A stretch of DNA of 5,064 bases from Halorhodospira sp. (GCA_007121755.1 SKJZ01000228.1:1-5064); one strand, 5' to 3'; counted from the stretch's first letter, positions 1 through 5,064 are shown. Numbers and translations: made by a program. The notes: generated from the sequence alone by a model not told the origin.

Positions 1-402
1 CCCGCCGTACAGATCCAGCGCCGCCCGCGCCGAATCCACATCCGCATTCACGCCACGGAGATGGGCCGCTTCCAGCACCCCCACATCGGTGCTTACCGAC
101 ACGGAATCGCTTAATGCGACCGAGACACGATCGATGGACAGTACCGGCTCGCCGCCGGCGCGCTCCCCTAGCGCCTTGCGCAACCGGTTCAGCGCTTGTC
201 GCAGCGAAAGGCGTGACCGGTGCTCGCTCTCGCCCGGCCACAACAGTCCCGCCAGATGCCCGCGCGCATGCGACCGGCCGCGCTCCAGGATCAAATACGC
301 CAACAGCGCGCGCACCTTGGCGTAACCCAAGTACGGATCCACGGCGCGACCGTCAAGCCGTACGCTGAATCCACCCAGGCACTCTAGCTCCAACTTCGCC
401 AC
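1..402 (-). CDS. SARP/BTAD-family transcriptional regulator, N-terminal part (gene runs off the left edge)
   Basis: The minus strand is open for 134 codons from a GTG at 402 to the window edge, so the 3' end is missing. The start reads VAKLELECLGGFSVRLDG, the typical opening of SARP/AfsR-like regulators with an OmpR-type winged helix. It is followed by KVRALLAYLILERGR (about residues 29-43), LAGLLWPGESE (about 49-59) and LSLRQALNRLRKALG (about 64-78). This is the family pattern of a DNA-binding winged helix leading into a bacterial transcriptional activator (BTAD) domain, which would start near residue 100. Family members are activators, often with a C-terminal ATPase, cyclase or TPR part that cannot be seen here. 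I prefer GTG 402 because a purine-rich GGGGAGAGGG lies 6 bases upstream and the family normally begins this way. An in-frame ATG at 432 overlaps the copA stop codon (TGATG) and would add 10 residues, allowing translational coupling. There is no terminator between it and copA, so it is probably the last visible gene of the copper operon. The target genes are unknown. Confidence 0.85.
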   Translation of the reverse strand, partial: MAKLELECLGGFSVRLDGRAVDPYLGYAKVRALLAYLILERGRSHARGHLAGLLWPGESEHRSRLSLRQALNRLRKALGERAGGEPVLSIDRVSVALSDSVSVSTDVGVLEAAHLRGVNADVDSARAALDLYGG

Positions 403-431
403 GGACTTCCCTCTCCCCGTCCCCTCCGGCA

Positions 432-2915
432 TCAGGCAGTACCGTACTGCTTCCCGGCGGCCGGTTCCGGCGCCGCGCCGGGGAGCGCAACCCGGCGCAG
501 CCGGAGGCTGTTGGTCACCACCAGCAGGCTCGACAGGCTCATCGCCGCCGCCGCCATCATCGGCGACAGCAAGACCCCCATAACCGGGAAGAGAACCCCG
601 GCCGCGACCGGCATTAGGGTGATGTTGTAGATAAACGCCCAGAACAGATTCTGACGGATGACCCGGAACGTCCGGCGGGCCAATCCCAACGCCCTGGGGG
701 CGCCCCCAGGGTCACCGGACATCAAAACGACATCACCGGCCTCGATCGCCACATCGGTGCCGGTCCCAATCGCCACACCGACGTCGGCCCGCGCCAAGGC
801 CGGAGCATCGTTGATCCCGTCACCGACAAAGGCCACGCGCCGCCCTTCCGCCTGCAAACCGGCCACCGCCTCATCCTTGCCGGCCGGCAGCACTTCGGCA
901 CGCACGTCGTCGATGCCCAGGATCTCGGCCACCGCGCGGGCGGTCGCCCGGTCGTCGCCGGTCACCATCACCGTGCGCAGCCCCATGGCGCGCAGCGCCG
1001 CCACCGCGTCGCGCGCACCGTCCTTGATCGGATCGGAGACGGCGACCAGGGCGGCCGCCTCGCCGTCGACGGCCACGTAGAGCGGGGTCCGGCCGCCCCG
1101 CGCTAACTCATCGGCCCGCCGCTGCACGGCGTCCGCAACCGGCACTTCCCGGCGATCCAGGTAGCGTCGCGCCCCGACGATGATCCGGCGGCCCTCGACG
1201 ACACCGCGCACGCCGTGGCCGGGCTCCGCCTCGAATGCCTCCACCGGCGGCAACTCCAACCCGGCCCGTTCGGCGGCGGCGACTACGGCCTCGGCCAACG
1301 GATGCTCGCTGCGGGCCTCGACCGCCGCGGCCAGGCGCAACACGTCATCCCTCGTCCACGTCCCGGCGGGTTCCAACTCGGTGAGCTGCGGACGGCCCTC
1401 GGTCAGCGTCCCGGTCTTGTCCAGCATCACCGTATCGATGCCGGCGCATACTTGGAAGGCGGCGCCGCGCCGGAAAAGGATCCCCTGCTCAGCCCCCCGC
1501 CCGGTACCGACCATGATCGCCATCGGCGTAGCCAACCCCATGGCACAGGGACAGGCAATGAGCAATACCGCCGCGGCCACCACCAGGGCGTGCTCCACTC
1601 CCGCGCCAACCGCCAGCCACACCACCACGGCAAGGGCCGCGACACCGATGGCGCCCCACACCACCACCCCCGCGATCCGGTCCACCAGCGCCTGGATCGG
1701 CGGCTTCGACGCCTGAGCCGCCTCCACCATGCGCACGATCTGGCCGAGCACGGTATCGGCGCCGGTGCGGGTAGCCTCGAAGACGAAGGCCCCGGTGCGG
1801 TTCATGGTGCCGCCCACCACCTCGTCGCCGGCTTCACGGGCCACCGGCACCGGCTCGCCGGTAATCATCGACTCGTCCACGTAGCTGGAGCCCTCCCGGA
1901 CCACGCCGTCGACCGGGATGCGCTCCCCCGGCTTGACCACGACGCGGTCTCCGGGCCGCAACGACTCGACCTCCACTTCCGACTCGACGCTGTCGCGGAC
2001 AACCCGCGCCGTCGGTACCTGCAACGCCAATAGCCGCCGGATGGCGTCGGAGGCCCGCCCGCGGCTCTTCAACTCGAGGTTACGCCCCAGGAGGATCAGC
2101 GTAATGATAACGCCGACGGCCTCGAAGTAGACGCCGCGGGCCGCTTCGGGGAAGAGGCCGGGGGTTACGAGGACAAACGTGGAGTAGAGCCACGCGGAAG
2201 ACGCCCCGAGCATCACCAGAGAGTTCATCTCGGGCGCCCCCCGCCGCAATGCAGGGAAGCCGTGCCGGAAGAATCGCCGTCCCGCCCACGCCAGAACCGG
2301 CGTGGCCAACAACCACTCGACCCACAACCAGTAGCGGGCCGGCATGACCGCCTCCATGGCGCGCTCCAACCCCGGCCAGAGCATCGGCCCCATGGCCACC
2401 GCCACCAGCGGGATGGTCAACGCCGCGGCGATCCGCAGATCGCGCTTCAGGCCTTGCAGTTCCAGCGAGCGGGGGTCGTGTTCGCCCTCCACCTGCTCCA
2501 TCGGGCGAGCGGGAAAACCGCCTTTGGTAATGACGCCGGCGATCTCCTCCAGATCGGTGACGCCGGGCAGGTAGCGCACGCGGGCGCGCTCGGTGGCCAG
2601 GCTCACCGAGACCTCGGCCACACCGGCCAACCGCCGCGCCAGCCGTTCCACCCTAGCCACGCAGGAGGCGCACGACATCCCTTCCAGGGCCAACTCGACC
2701 TCGGCGGTCGCCACCTCGTAACCGGCCCGCCGCACCGCCGCCACCGCCTCGTGCAGGTCACCGCCGGCCACCAGGTCGAAGGCCGCCGAATCGGTGGCCA
2801 GATTCACCGCGGGCTCCTCCACCCCGGGAACCGCCGCCAACACCCGCTCCACCCTGGAGACACAGGAGGCGCACGTCATCCCCTGGATGCCGACCTCGAT
2901 ACGCCGGCGCTCCAT
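432..2915 (-). CDS. copA: Cu+-exporting P1B-type ATPase CopA
   Basis: Full-length 827-residue copper pump of the inner membrane, exporting Cu+ from the cytoplasm at the cost of ATP. Two N-terminal heavy-metal domains carry GMTCASC (C15, C18) and GMSCASC (C82, C85). Membrane segments lie near residues 161-180, 196-212, 231-250, 262-279, 412-437, 443-465, 754-775 and 779-800. The actuator loop has TGE (352-354). The ion-binding CPC is at 455-457, the phosphorylated DKTGTLT at 499-505, the nucleotide-domain SEHP at 536-539 with GHG at 566-568, TGD at 652-654 and GDGINDAP at 698-705. Y763-N764 and M792-x-x-S795-S796 in the last two helices are the Cu+-site signature, which separates it from Zn/Cd pumps. 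The ATG follows GGAGGG (2924-2919) with a short 4-base gap. It lies 13 bases after copZ, and its TGA overlaps a possible ATG of the downstream regulator. All key residues are present. Cu+ specificity is inferred from family motifs; Ag+ is also likely to be transported. Confidence 0.97.
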   Translation of the reverse strand: MERRRIEVGIQGMTCASCVSRVERVLAAVPGVEEPAVNLATDSAAFDLVAGGDLHEAVAAVRRAGYEVATAEVELALEGMSCASCVARVERLARRLAGVAEVSVSLATERARVRYLPGVTDLEEIAGVITKGGFPARPMEQVEGEHDPRSLELQGLKRDLRIAAALTIPLVAVAMGPMLWPGLERAMEAVMPARYWLWVEWLLATPVLAWAGRRFFRHGFPALRRGAPEMNSLVMLGASSAWLYSTFVLVTPGLFPEAARGVYFEAVGVIITLILLGRNLELKSRGRASDAIRRLLALQVPTARVVRDSVESEVEVESLRPGDRVVVKPGERIPVDGVVREGSSYVDESMITGEPVPVAREAGDEVVGGTMNRTGAFVFEATRTGADTVLGQIVRMVEAAQASKPPIQALVDRIAGVVVWGAIGVAALAVVVWLAVGAGVEHALVVAAAVLLIACPCAMGLATPMAIMVGTGRGAEQGILFRRGAAFQVCAGIDTVMLDKTGTLTEGRPQLTELEPAGTWTRDDVLRLAAAVEARSEHPLAEAVVAAAERAGLELPPVEAFEAEPGHGVRGVVEGRRIIVGARRYLDRREVPVADAVQRRADELARGGRTPLYVAVDGEAAALVAVSDPIKDGARDAVAALRAMGLRTVMVTGDDRATARAVAEILGIDDVRAEVLPAGKDEAVAGLQAEGRRVAFVGDGINDAPALARADVGVAIGTGTDVAIEAGDVVLMSGDPGGAPRALGLARRTFRVIRQNLFWAFIYNITLMPVAAGVLFPVMGVLLSPMMAAAAMSLSSLLVVTNSLRLRRVALPGAAPEPAAGKQYGTA
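436..450. repeat. Perfect 7-bp dyad at the copA 3' end
   Basis: GCAGTAC and GTACTGC flank a single central C, forming a perfect 15-base dyad. It lies in the last codons of copA, just before the copA stop and about 34 bases before the preferred start of the downstream regulator. With a one-base centre it is better suited to binding a dimeric protein than to forming an RNA hairpin. It could be an operator for the regulator gene or a chance feature of the coding sequence. Confidence 0.3.
692..711. repeat. Perfect 20-bp palindrome inside copA
   Basis: The sequence is CCCTGGGGGC followed at once by its reverse complement GCCCCCAGGG, with no spacer. It lies within copA codons 735-742 (D-P-G-G-A-P-R), the loop between the hinge motif and the seventh membrane helix, and does not interrupt the reading frame. 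It would make a very stable GC hairpin or cruciform near the 3' end of the message. A role in pausing or mRNA stability is possible, but none can be shown from the sequence. Confidence 0.6.
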
Positions 2916-2918
2916 AGA

Positions 2919-2924
2919 CCCTCC
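2919..2924 (-). promoter_or_regulatory. copA ribosome binding site
   Basis: GGAGGG on the minus strand lies in the 13-base gap between the copZ stop and the copA ATG at 2915. The gap to the start codon is short (about 4 bases from GGAGG), but it is the only good Shine-Dalgarno sequence there and it supports the ATG at 2915. Confidence 0.75.
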
Positions 2925-2928
2925 GCGA

Positions 2929-3141
2929 TCAGTCGTCAGTCACCATGCCGGTAAAGCCGATCTCCTCCAACCGCTGGGCGACCAGCGCCGGATCGGGCCG
3001 CCCGTCGACCACTGCTTCGCCACGTTCGGCGCTGACCGAGACCACCCGCTCGATCCCTGGTAACGTCTCCAGCGCCTCGCGCACCGACGCCTCGCAATGC
3101 CCGCAACTCATACCTTCAATGTGGATGCGTACCGTCTCCAT
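2929..3141 (-). CDS. copZ: CopZ-like heavy-metal-associated copper chaperone
   Basis: Small cytoplasmic single-domain protein of 70 residues, the usual length for CopZ/Atx1-type chaperones. The metal-binding loop is GMSCGHC with C13 and C16 as the Cu+ ligands. The rest follows the beta-alpha-beta-beta-alpha-beta HMA fold: C-x-x-C then a helix (EASVREALETLPG), strands ERVVSVSAE and EAVVDG, a helix (PALVAQRLEEIGF) and a short last strand. The loop type GHC, as in many free chaperones, differs from the ASC loops of the two CopA domains, so it is not simply a split-off piece of copA. The ATG at 3141 is preceded by GGAGTGAG two bases upstream. It is the first gene of the operon and lies 13 bases before copA, which fits delivery of Cu+ to the pump. 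Mercury (MerP-like) binding is the main alternative, but the CopA partner and the lack of a signal peptide argue for copper. Confidence 0.92.
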   Translation of the reverse strand: METVRIHIEGMSCGHCEASVREALETLPGIERVVSVSAERGEAVVDGRPDPALVAQRLEEIGFTGMVTDD

Positions 3142-3192
3142 AACTCACTCCGTATCGATGCTGCACCGGCTCATCGCCGGGTTGATTGACCG

Positions 3193-3216
3193 CCGGCCGG
3201 CATCCGCTCCGGCCGG
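3193..3216 (-). promoter_or_regulatory. GC-rich hairpin in the likely copZ leader
   Basis: Two copies of the self-complementary word CCGGCCGG (3193-3200 and 3209-3216) flank an 8-base loop. Three further pairs (GAC/GTC) can form beyond a small bulge. It lies 52 bases upstream of the copZ start, so if transcription begins near 3227 it would be in the 5' untranslated leader. There is no T run, so it does not look like a simple terminator. It could stabilise the message or take part in regulation, which is speculative. Confidence 0.4.
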
Positions 3217-3233
3217 TCCACTCTCTCATAACG

Positions 3234-3265
3234 ATGATACCGATAAACAGGTTCATACCGGTGAA
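3234..3265 (-). promoter_or_regulatory. Candidate copZA promoter with a long spacer
   Basis: On the minus strand TTCACC (3265-3260) and TATCAT (3239-3234, five of six matches to the -10 consensus) are 20 bases apart. Such over-long spacers are characteristic of promoters activated by MerR-family regulators such as CueR. The spacer holds an imperfect dyad of the form CCGnTA-N10-TAnCGG. It does not match the usual CueR operator (ACCTTCC...GGAAGGT), so assignment to that family is a guess. The predicted transcript start is near 3227. Confidence 0.3.
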
Positions 3266-3306
3266 TATCGGGGCTGCGCCACGGTTACAAACCGATCTGG
3301 CCACCT

Positions 3307-3334
3307 CTTGAAAACTGCGGGGAAGCCTCCATTA
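3307..3334 (+). promoter_or_regulatory. Sigma-32 (RpoH) heat-shock promoter for hsp20
   Basis: CTTGAAA at 3307-3313 is a perfect heat-shock -35 element. After a 13-base spacer comes CTCCATTA (3327-3334), one base from the CCCCATTA form of the sigma-32 -10 element. The spacing and both elements match established RpoH promoters. Transcription should begin near 3340, giving a leader of about 60 bases before the hsp20 ATG. The leader holds a weak GGGG/CCCC hairpin (about 3348-3361). I saw no clear ROSE or FourU thermometer covering the ribosome site. Confidence 0.8.
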
Positions 3335-3387
3335 CAGCGATAAGGAAAGGGGTGCCAGCCCCACCGAACTAATCAACATCGCAAATC

Positions 3388-3395
3388 GAGGAGGT
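3388..3395 (+). promoter_or_regulatory. hsp20 ribosome binding site
   Basis: GAGGAGGT is a near-ideal Shine-Dalgarno sequence ending 6 bases before the ATG at 3402, which fixes that start. I found no obvious anti-Shine-Dalgarno partner within the predicted leader. Confidence 0.85.
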
Positions 3396-3401
3396 CAGAT
3401 T

Positions 3402-3845
3402 ATGGCACTGGTGCGCTACGATCCATGGTCCACTTTGCGGCAGATTCAGAGCGATCTCGACCGTTTCTTCCCCCACGGCGTCGCACGGGAATCGGAGGAA
3501 GCGGAGACGGCGGGCAATTGGCTGCCGGCGGTAGATATCTCCGAAGACGACAAGGCCTACCACATCCACGCCGACCTCCCCGGGGTCAACCCGGACGATA
3601 TCGAGGTCAGCATGGACAAGGGCATGCTGACCATCAAAGGCTCCCGGCAGTCGGAACATACCGAGAGCGGAGCCGACTACAAGCGCGTGGAACGGATCCA
3701 CGGCTCCTTCTTCCGGCGTTTCTCGCTGCCGGACAACGTCGACCCGGACCGGATCCAGGCCCGCTCCAACCACGGCGTGCTTGAGGTCGCCGTGCCCAAA
3801 CGCGAGGAGGAGCCGGCGAAACGGATCCAAGTGGAGAAGTCGTAA
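3402..3845 (+). CDS. Hsp20/alpha-crystallin family small heat-shock protein
   Basis: A 147-residue ATP-independent cytoplasmic holdase that binds unfolding proteins and keeps them from aggregating for later refolding by DnaK/ClpB. The N-terminal arm begins ALVRYDPWSTL, the common start of bacterial Hsp20 proteins, and contains a short acidic stretch (residues 30-36). The alpha-crystallin domain spans about residues 39-133. It contains LPAVDI, ADLPGV (57-62), the DIEVSMDKGMLTIKG strands, the H-G-S-F-F-R-R-F-S-L-P segment (100-110) and the signature GVLEV (125-129). The C-terminal tail carries I142-Q-V144, the I-x-I/V motif that docks neighbouring subunits in the oligomer. Length and features are complete. 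It is a single-gene unit divergent from the copper operon, with its own heat-shock promoter and a terminator. Copper stress also damages proteins, so the proximity may be meaningful, but no shared regulation is visible. Confidence 0.96.
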   Translation: MALVRYDPWSTLRQIQSDLDRFFPHGVARESEEAETAGNWLPAVDISEDDKAYHIHADLPGVNPDDIEVSMDKGMLTIKGSRQSEHTESGADYKRVERIHGSFFRRFSLPDNVDPDRIQARSNHGVLEVAVPKREEEPAKRIQVEKS

Positions 3846-3854
3846 CCTCCCACA

Positions 3855-3886
3855 GCGTGGCGGCCGGCCGGAAACGGCCGCCACGC
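3855..3886 (+). terminator. GC-rich hairpin terminator after hsp20
   Basis: A perfect 12-bp stem (GCGTGGCGGCCG at 3855-3866 with its complement at 3875-3886) encloses an 8-base loop. It begins 9 bases after the hsp20 stop. There is no real T run after it (CCTCTGC), so it may act as a stem-only or factor-assisted terminator, as is common in GC-rich genomes. Confidence 0.7.
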
Positions 3887-3895
3887 CCTCTGCAC

Positions 3896-4037
3896 GTACC
3901 CACCTTGCGGACACTTTTGCCGGGTAGCGCCCATACGGGGACGCCGTGAATCCATCCCTGGAGGCTTCACGGCCGCATCCCTGCGGCCGAGACCCCGTAT
4001 GGGCGCTACCCGGAAAAAGTGTCCGCAAGGTGGGTAC
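3896..4037. repeat. 142-bp long inverted-repeat element between hsp20 and fnr (possible MITE or intergenic palindromic repeat)
   Basis: Arms 3896-3940 and 3993-4037 are reverse complements at 44 of 45 positions; the only mismatch is 3919/4014. The centre holds two hairpins: GCCGTGAA/TTCACGGC (3943-3950 with 3966-3973) and GGCCGCA/TGCGGCC (3971-3977 with 3982-3988, loop TCCC). The word CATCCCTG occurs in both (3953-3960 and 3976-3983). Folded, the element is a long stem topped by two short hairpins. Both ends read GTAC, which is its own complement and so could be either the tip of the repeat or a 4-bp target duplication. There is no coding capacity. Its right end touches the fnr stop codon. 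It may act as a bidirectional terminator, or be a non-autonomous mobile element or genome-wide repeat. Which of these applies cannot be decided from one copy. Confidence 0.85.
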
Positions 4038-4765
4038 TAGTTCGCCATCTCCTGAATGGCGTCCGGCCGCAACAGGACGACCTCCTTGCCGCGCCCCTCA
4101 AGCCAACCCTGCTCCTGGAAGCGCCGGAACAGCCGGCTCAGCGTCTCCGGGGCCAAGCCCAAATAGTTGCTCAGATCGTTGCGCGACATCGGCAACCGAA
4201 ACCTCGTCGCCGACAAGCCGCGGCGCGCAAAGCGCCGGGAGAAGTTCATCAGCACAATGGCCAGGCGCTCCTCGGCGGAACGCCGGGTCAAGGCCTGGAG
4301 CATCTCGTGATCGTGGAAGATCTCCCGGCTCATGAGCCGCAACAACTGCCGCTGCAAGCCCGGCAACTCCCGGGAGAGGTTCTCCAAATCGTCGAAAGGG
4401 ATCTCGCAAACGGTGCTCGATTCAAGCGCCACGGCTTCGCAGGGATGGGTGCCGATGCTCACCGCGTCGAGCCCGACCATCTCGGCGGCCATATGGAAAC
4501 CGGTGATCTGCGCCTCCCCGTCACGCGAGAGGGTGAAGGTCTTCAATGAACCGGTACGCACCACATAGAGCGCCCGGAACCGGTCGCCGGAGCGATAGAG
4601 GACCGTGCCGCGCGCAAGCCGCCGCTGGCGCTGCATTAACGCCTCCAGCCGGCGGATATCCGCCTCTCCCAGATCCAGCGGGAGGCAGAGCTGGAATTGG
4701 GAACAATCGCAGCAGACGCCGCGCGGACCGGAGAGCTGCACCACTTTCCCGCTGTGCACCTCCAC
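4037..4765 (-). CDS. fnr: FNR/ANR-type oxygen-sensing transcriptional regulator (Crp/Fnr family)
   Basis: A cytoplasmic [4Fe-4S] regulator that dimerises and binds DNA when oxygen is low. Numbering from the GTG at 4765 (242 residues), the cluster cysteines are C18, C21 and C27 (C-x2-C-x5-C, as CCDCSQFQLC) plus C120 in STVCEIPF. Each is exactly two less than E. coli FNR C20, C23, C29 and C122. The cAMP-like sensor barrel (about 32-130) includes GDRFRALYVVRTGSLKTF and QITGFHMAAEMVG. A dimer helix follows (RLMSREIFHDHEM). The helix-turn-helix near 192-215 has E207-T-L-S210-R211, the FNR residues that read TTGAT half-sites. An in-frame GTG at 4846 would add 27 residues. I prefer 4765 because AGGAGG lies 6 bases before it and the length and cysteine positions then fit the family. 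C19 and C109 are extra cysteines. It converges on hsp20. The TAG stop shares a base with the inverted-repeat element. Confidence 0.94.
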   Translation of the reverse strand: MEVHSGKVVQLSGPRGVCCDCSQFQLCLPLDLGEADIRRLEALMQRQRRLARGTVLYRSGDRFRALYVVRTGSLKTFTLSRDGEAQITGFHMAAEMVGLDAVSIGTHPCEAVALESSTVCEIPFDDLENLSRELPGLQRQLLRLMSREIFHDHEMLQALTRRSAEERLAIVLMNFSRRFARRGLSATRFRLPMSRNDLSNYLGLAPETLSRLFRRFQEQGWLEGRGKEVVLLRPDAIQEMAN

Positions 4766-4771
4766 CACACC

Positions 4772-4777
4772 CCTCCT
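4772..4777 (-). promoter_or_regulatory. fnr ribosome binding site that decides the start
   Basis: AGGAGG on the minus strand ends 6 bases before the GTG at 4765 and 3 bases before an adjacent GTG at 4768. The upstream GTG at 4846 has only a G run touching the start codon, and the ATG at 4813 has no Shine-Dalgarno sequence. This favours the shorter protein. Confidence 0.7.
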
Positions 4778-4859
4778 GGCATCGACCGCCGCTCGGAAAC
4801 CGGGGAACAGCATACCGGTATTAAACTGCCGAGGTGAACCGGCCACCCCCTTGATTCGC

Positions 4860-4865
4860 CTTATA
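4860..4865 (-). promoter_or_regulatory. Candidate fnr -10 element
   Basis: TATAAG on the minus strand matches five of six bases of the -10 consensus and would start transcription near 4853, about 88 bases before the preferred fnr start. No convincing -35 element is found at 16-18 bases upstream, so an activator may be needed or the promoter may lie elsewhere. Confidence 0.3.
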
Positions 4866-5064
4866 CTCGGATCTGGTTCTCCAAATACTTAGCACGCCTC
4901 TCAACTACTAGGCGGCTTGCCGTAAGGTGAGTAAGACTCGCACCGGGCCCGCCGGAAGCGTACCCTTTTACACAAAAGTGAGCCCGCAGGGGTACAAAGT
5001 AGGCGCTATGGGCAGGCTTTCCACCAACCCGGACTGTGTCCCGTGGACCGTTCGGACCGCTCCG
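4866..5064. other. Region upstream of fnr with no supported gene
   Basis: Together with the fnr leader this makes about 300 bases without a gene I can support. It contains a CTTTT-ACAC-AAAAG hairpin (4965-4978) nested in a GTACCC...GGGTAC dyad (4960-4995). Two similar words, ACAAAAGTGAGC (4972-4983) and ACAAAGTAGGC (4994-5004), stand as an imperfect direct repeat. The minus strand is open for 68 codons from the right edge to a TAA at 4863-4861, but the predicted peptide resembles nothing I know. On the plus strand an ATG at 5008 opens a frame of 19 codons to the edge without a good ribosome site. An insertion-sequence end or a promoter region for a gene beyond the window are both possible. 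Confidence 0.4.

Noticed and set aside
1215..2033. Long plus-strand open frame (272 codons) opposite copA
   Set aside because: It is a shadow of copA on the opposite strand. The peptide is rich in R, H, G and P with no recognisable domain, while the minus-strand frame has every P-type ATPase motif.
2670..2740. Programmed frameshift in copA making a CopZ-like product, as in E. coli
   Set aside because: No slippery heptamer is seen near the end of the first metal-binding domain, and a separate copZ gene is present.
2262..2954. Plus-strand open frame (230 codons) opposite the CopA N-terminus
   Set aside because: Low-complexity H/R/G/Q-rich translation, explained by high GC content opposite the two copper-binding domains.
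3182..3195. TTGAT word upstream of copZ as an FNR site
   Set aside because: There is no matching ATCAA half-site at the required 4-base spacing.
3116..3304. Small minus-strand frame upstream of copZ with a hydrophobic stretch (MNLFIGIIVM)
   Set aside because: It overlaps the copZ start in another frame, has no good ribosome site and covers the probable promoter. A leader peptide cannot be excluded but is not supported.
3369..4028. Minus-strand open frame (219 codons) across hsp20 and the inverted repeat
   Set aside because: It overlaps the well-supported hsp20 gene and runs through its terminator and the inverted-repeat element. No family features.
4851..4864. Possible FNR box upstream of fnr (TTGAT at 4851-4855)
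   Set aside because: The second half-site reads CTTAT instead of ATCAA, so only one half matches; not enough to claim autoregulation.
4861..5064. Minus-strand frame open for 68 codons from the right edge to a TAA
   Set aside because: The length is not remarkable in GC-rich DNA, the codon choice differs from neighbouring genes, and the peptide matches no family I know. It would also end inside the candidate fnr -10 element.

Overview
The window is GC-rich, gene-dense bacterial DNA. The protein families and the close match of one regulator to FNR/ANR oxygen sensors suggest a gammaproteobacterium, perhaps of the Chromatiales/Ectothiorhodospiraceae type. That assignment is inference, because no rRNA or other marker gene is present.

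Layout. From 3141 leftwards on the minus strand lies a compact copper-export operon. It comprises a 70-residue CopZ-like copper chaperone (2929-3141), a full-length P1B-type Cu+ ATPase CopA (432-2915), and the start of a SARP/BTAD-type transcriptional regulator that runs off the left edge (1-402). The last gene has two possible starts, an ATG that overlaps the copA stop codon and a GTG 30 bases further on. No terminator separates the genes, so the regulator is probably co-transcribed with the copper genes. Going the other way from the same intergenic region is a small heat-shock protein gene of the Hsp20 family (3402-3845). It has a near-consensus heat-shock sigma-32 promoter and ends at a strong GC-rich hairpin. 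Convergent to it, on the minus strand, is an FNR-type oxygen-sensing regulator (4037-4765) with all four cluster-ligand cysteines and the DNA-contact E-x-x-S-R residues.

Between the convergent hsp20 and fnr genes sits a 142-bp element (3896-4037). It has 45-bp terminal inverted repeats with only one mismatch, and two internal hairpins that carry a repeated CATCCCTG word. It abuts the fnr stop codon so closely that they share a base. The far right (4866-5064) has no gene I can support, but it holds a short motif that resembles the arms of this inverted-repeat element, which may mark a related element or an insertion-sequence end.

How it fits together. This is a stress-response neighbourhood: copper detoxification (CopZ hands Cu+ to CopA for export across the inner membrane), protein-aggregation control (Hsp20) and redox/oxygen sensing (FNR). 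No copper-responsive regulator such as CueR or CsoR is in view. The unusual points are the large regulator placed downstream of copA in the same operon, and the long inverted-repeat element at the fnr 3' end.
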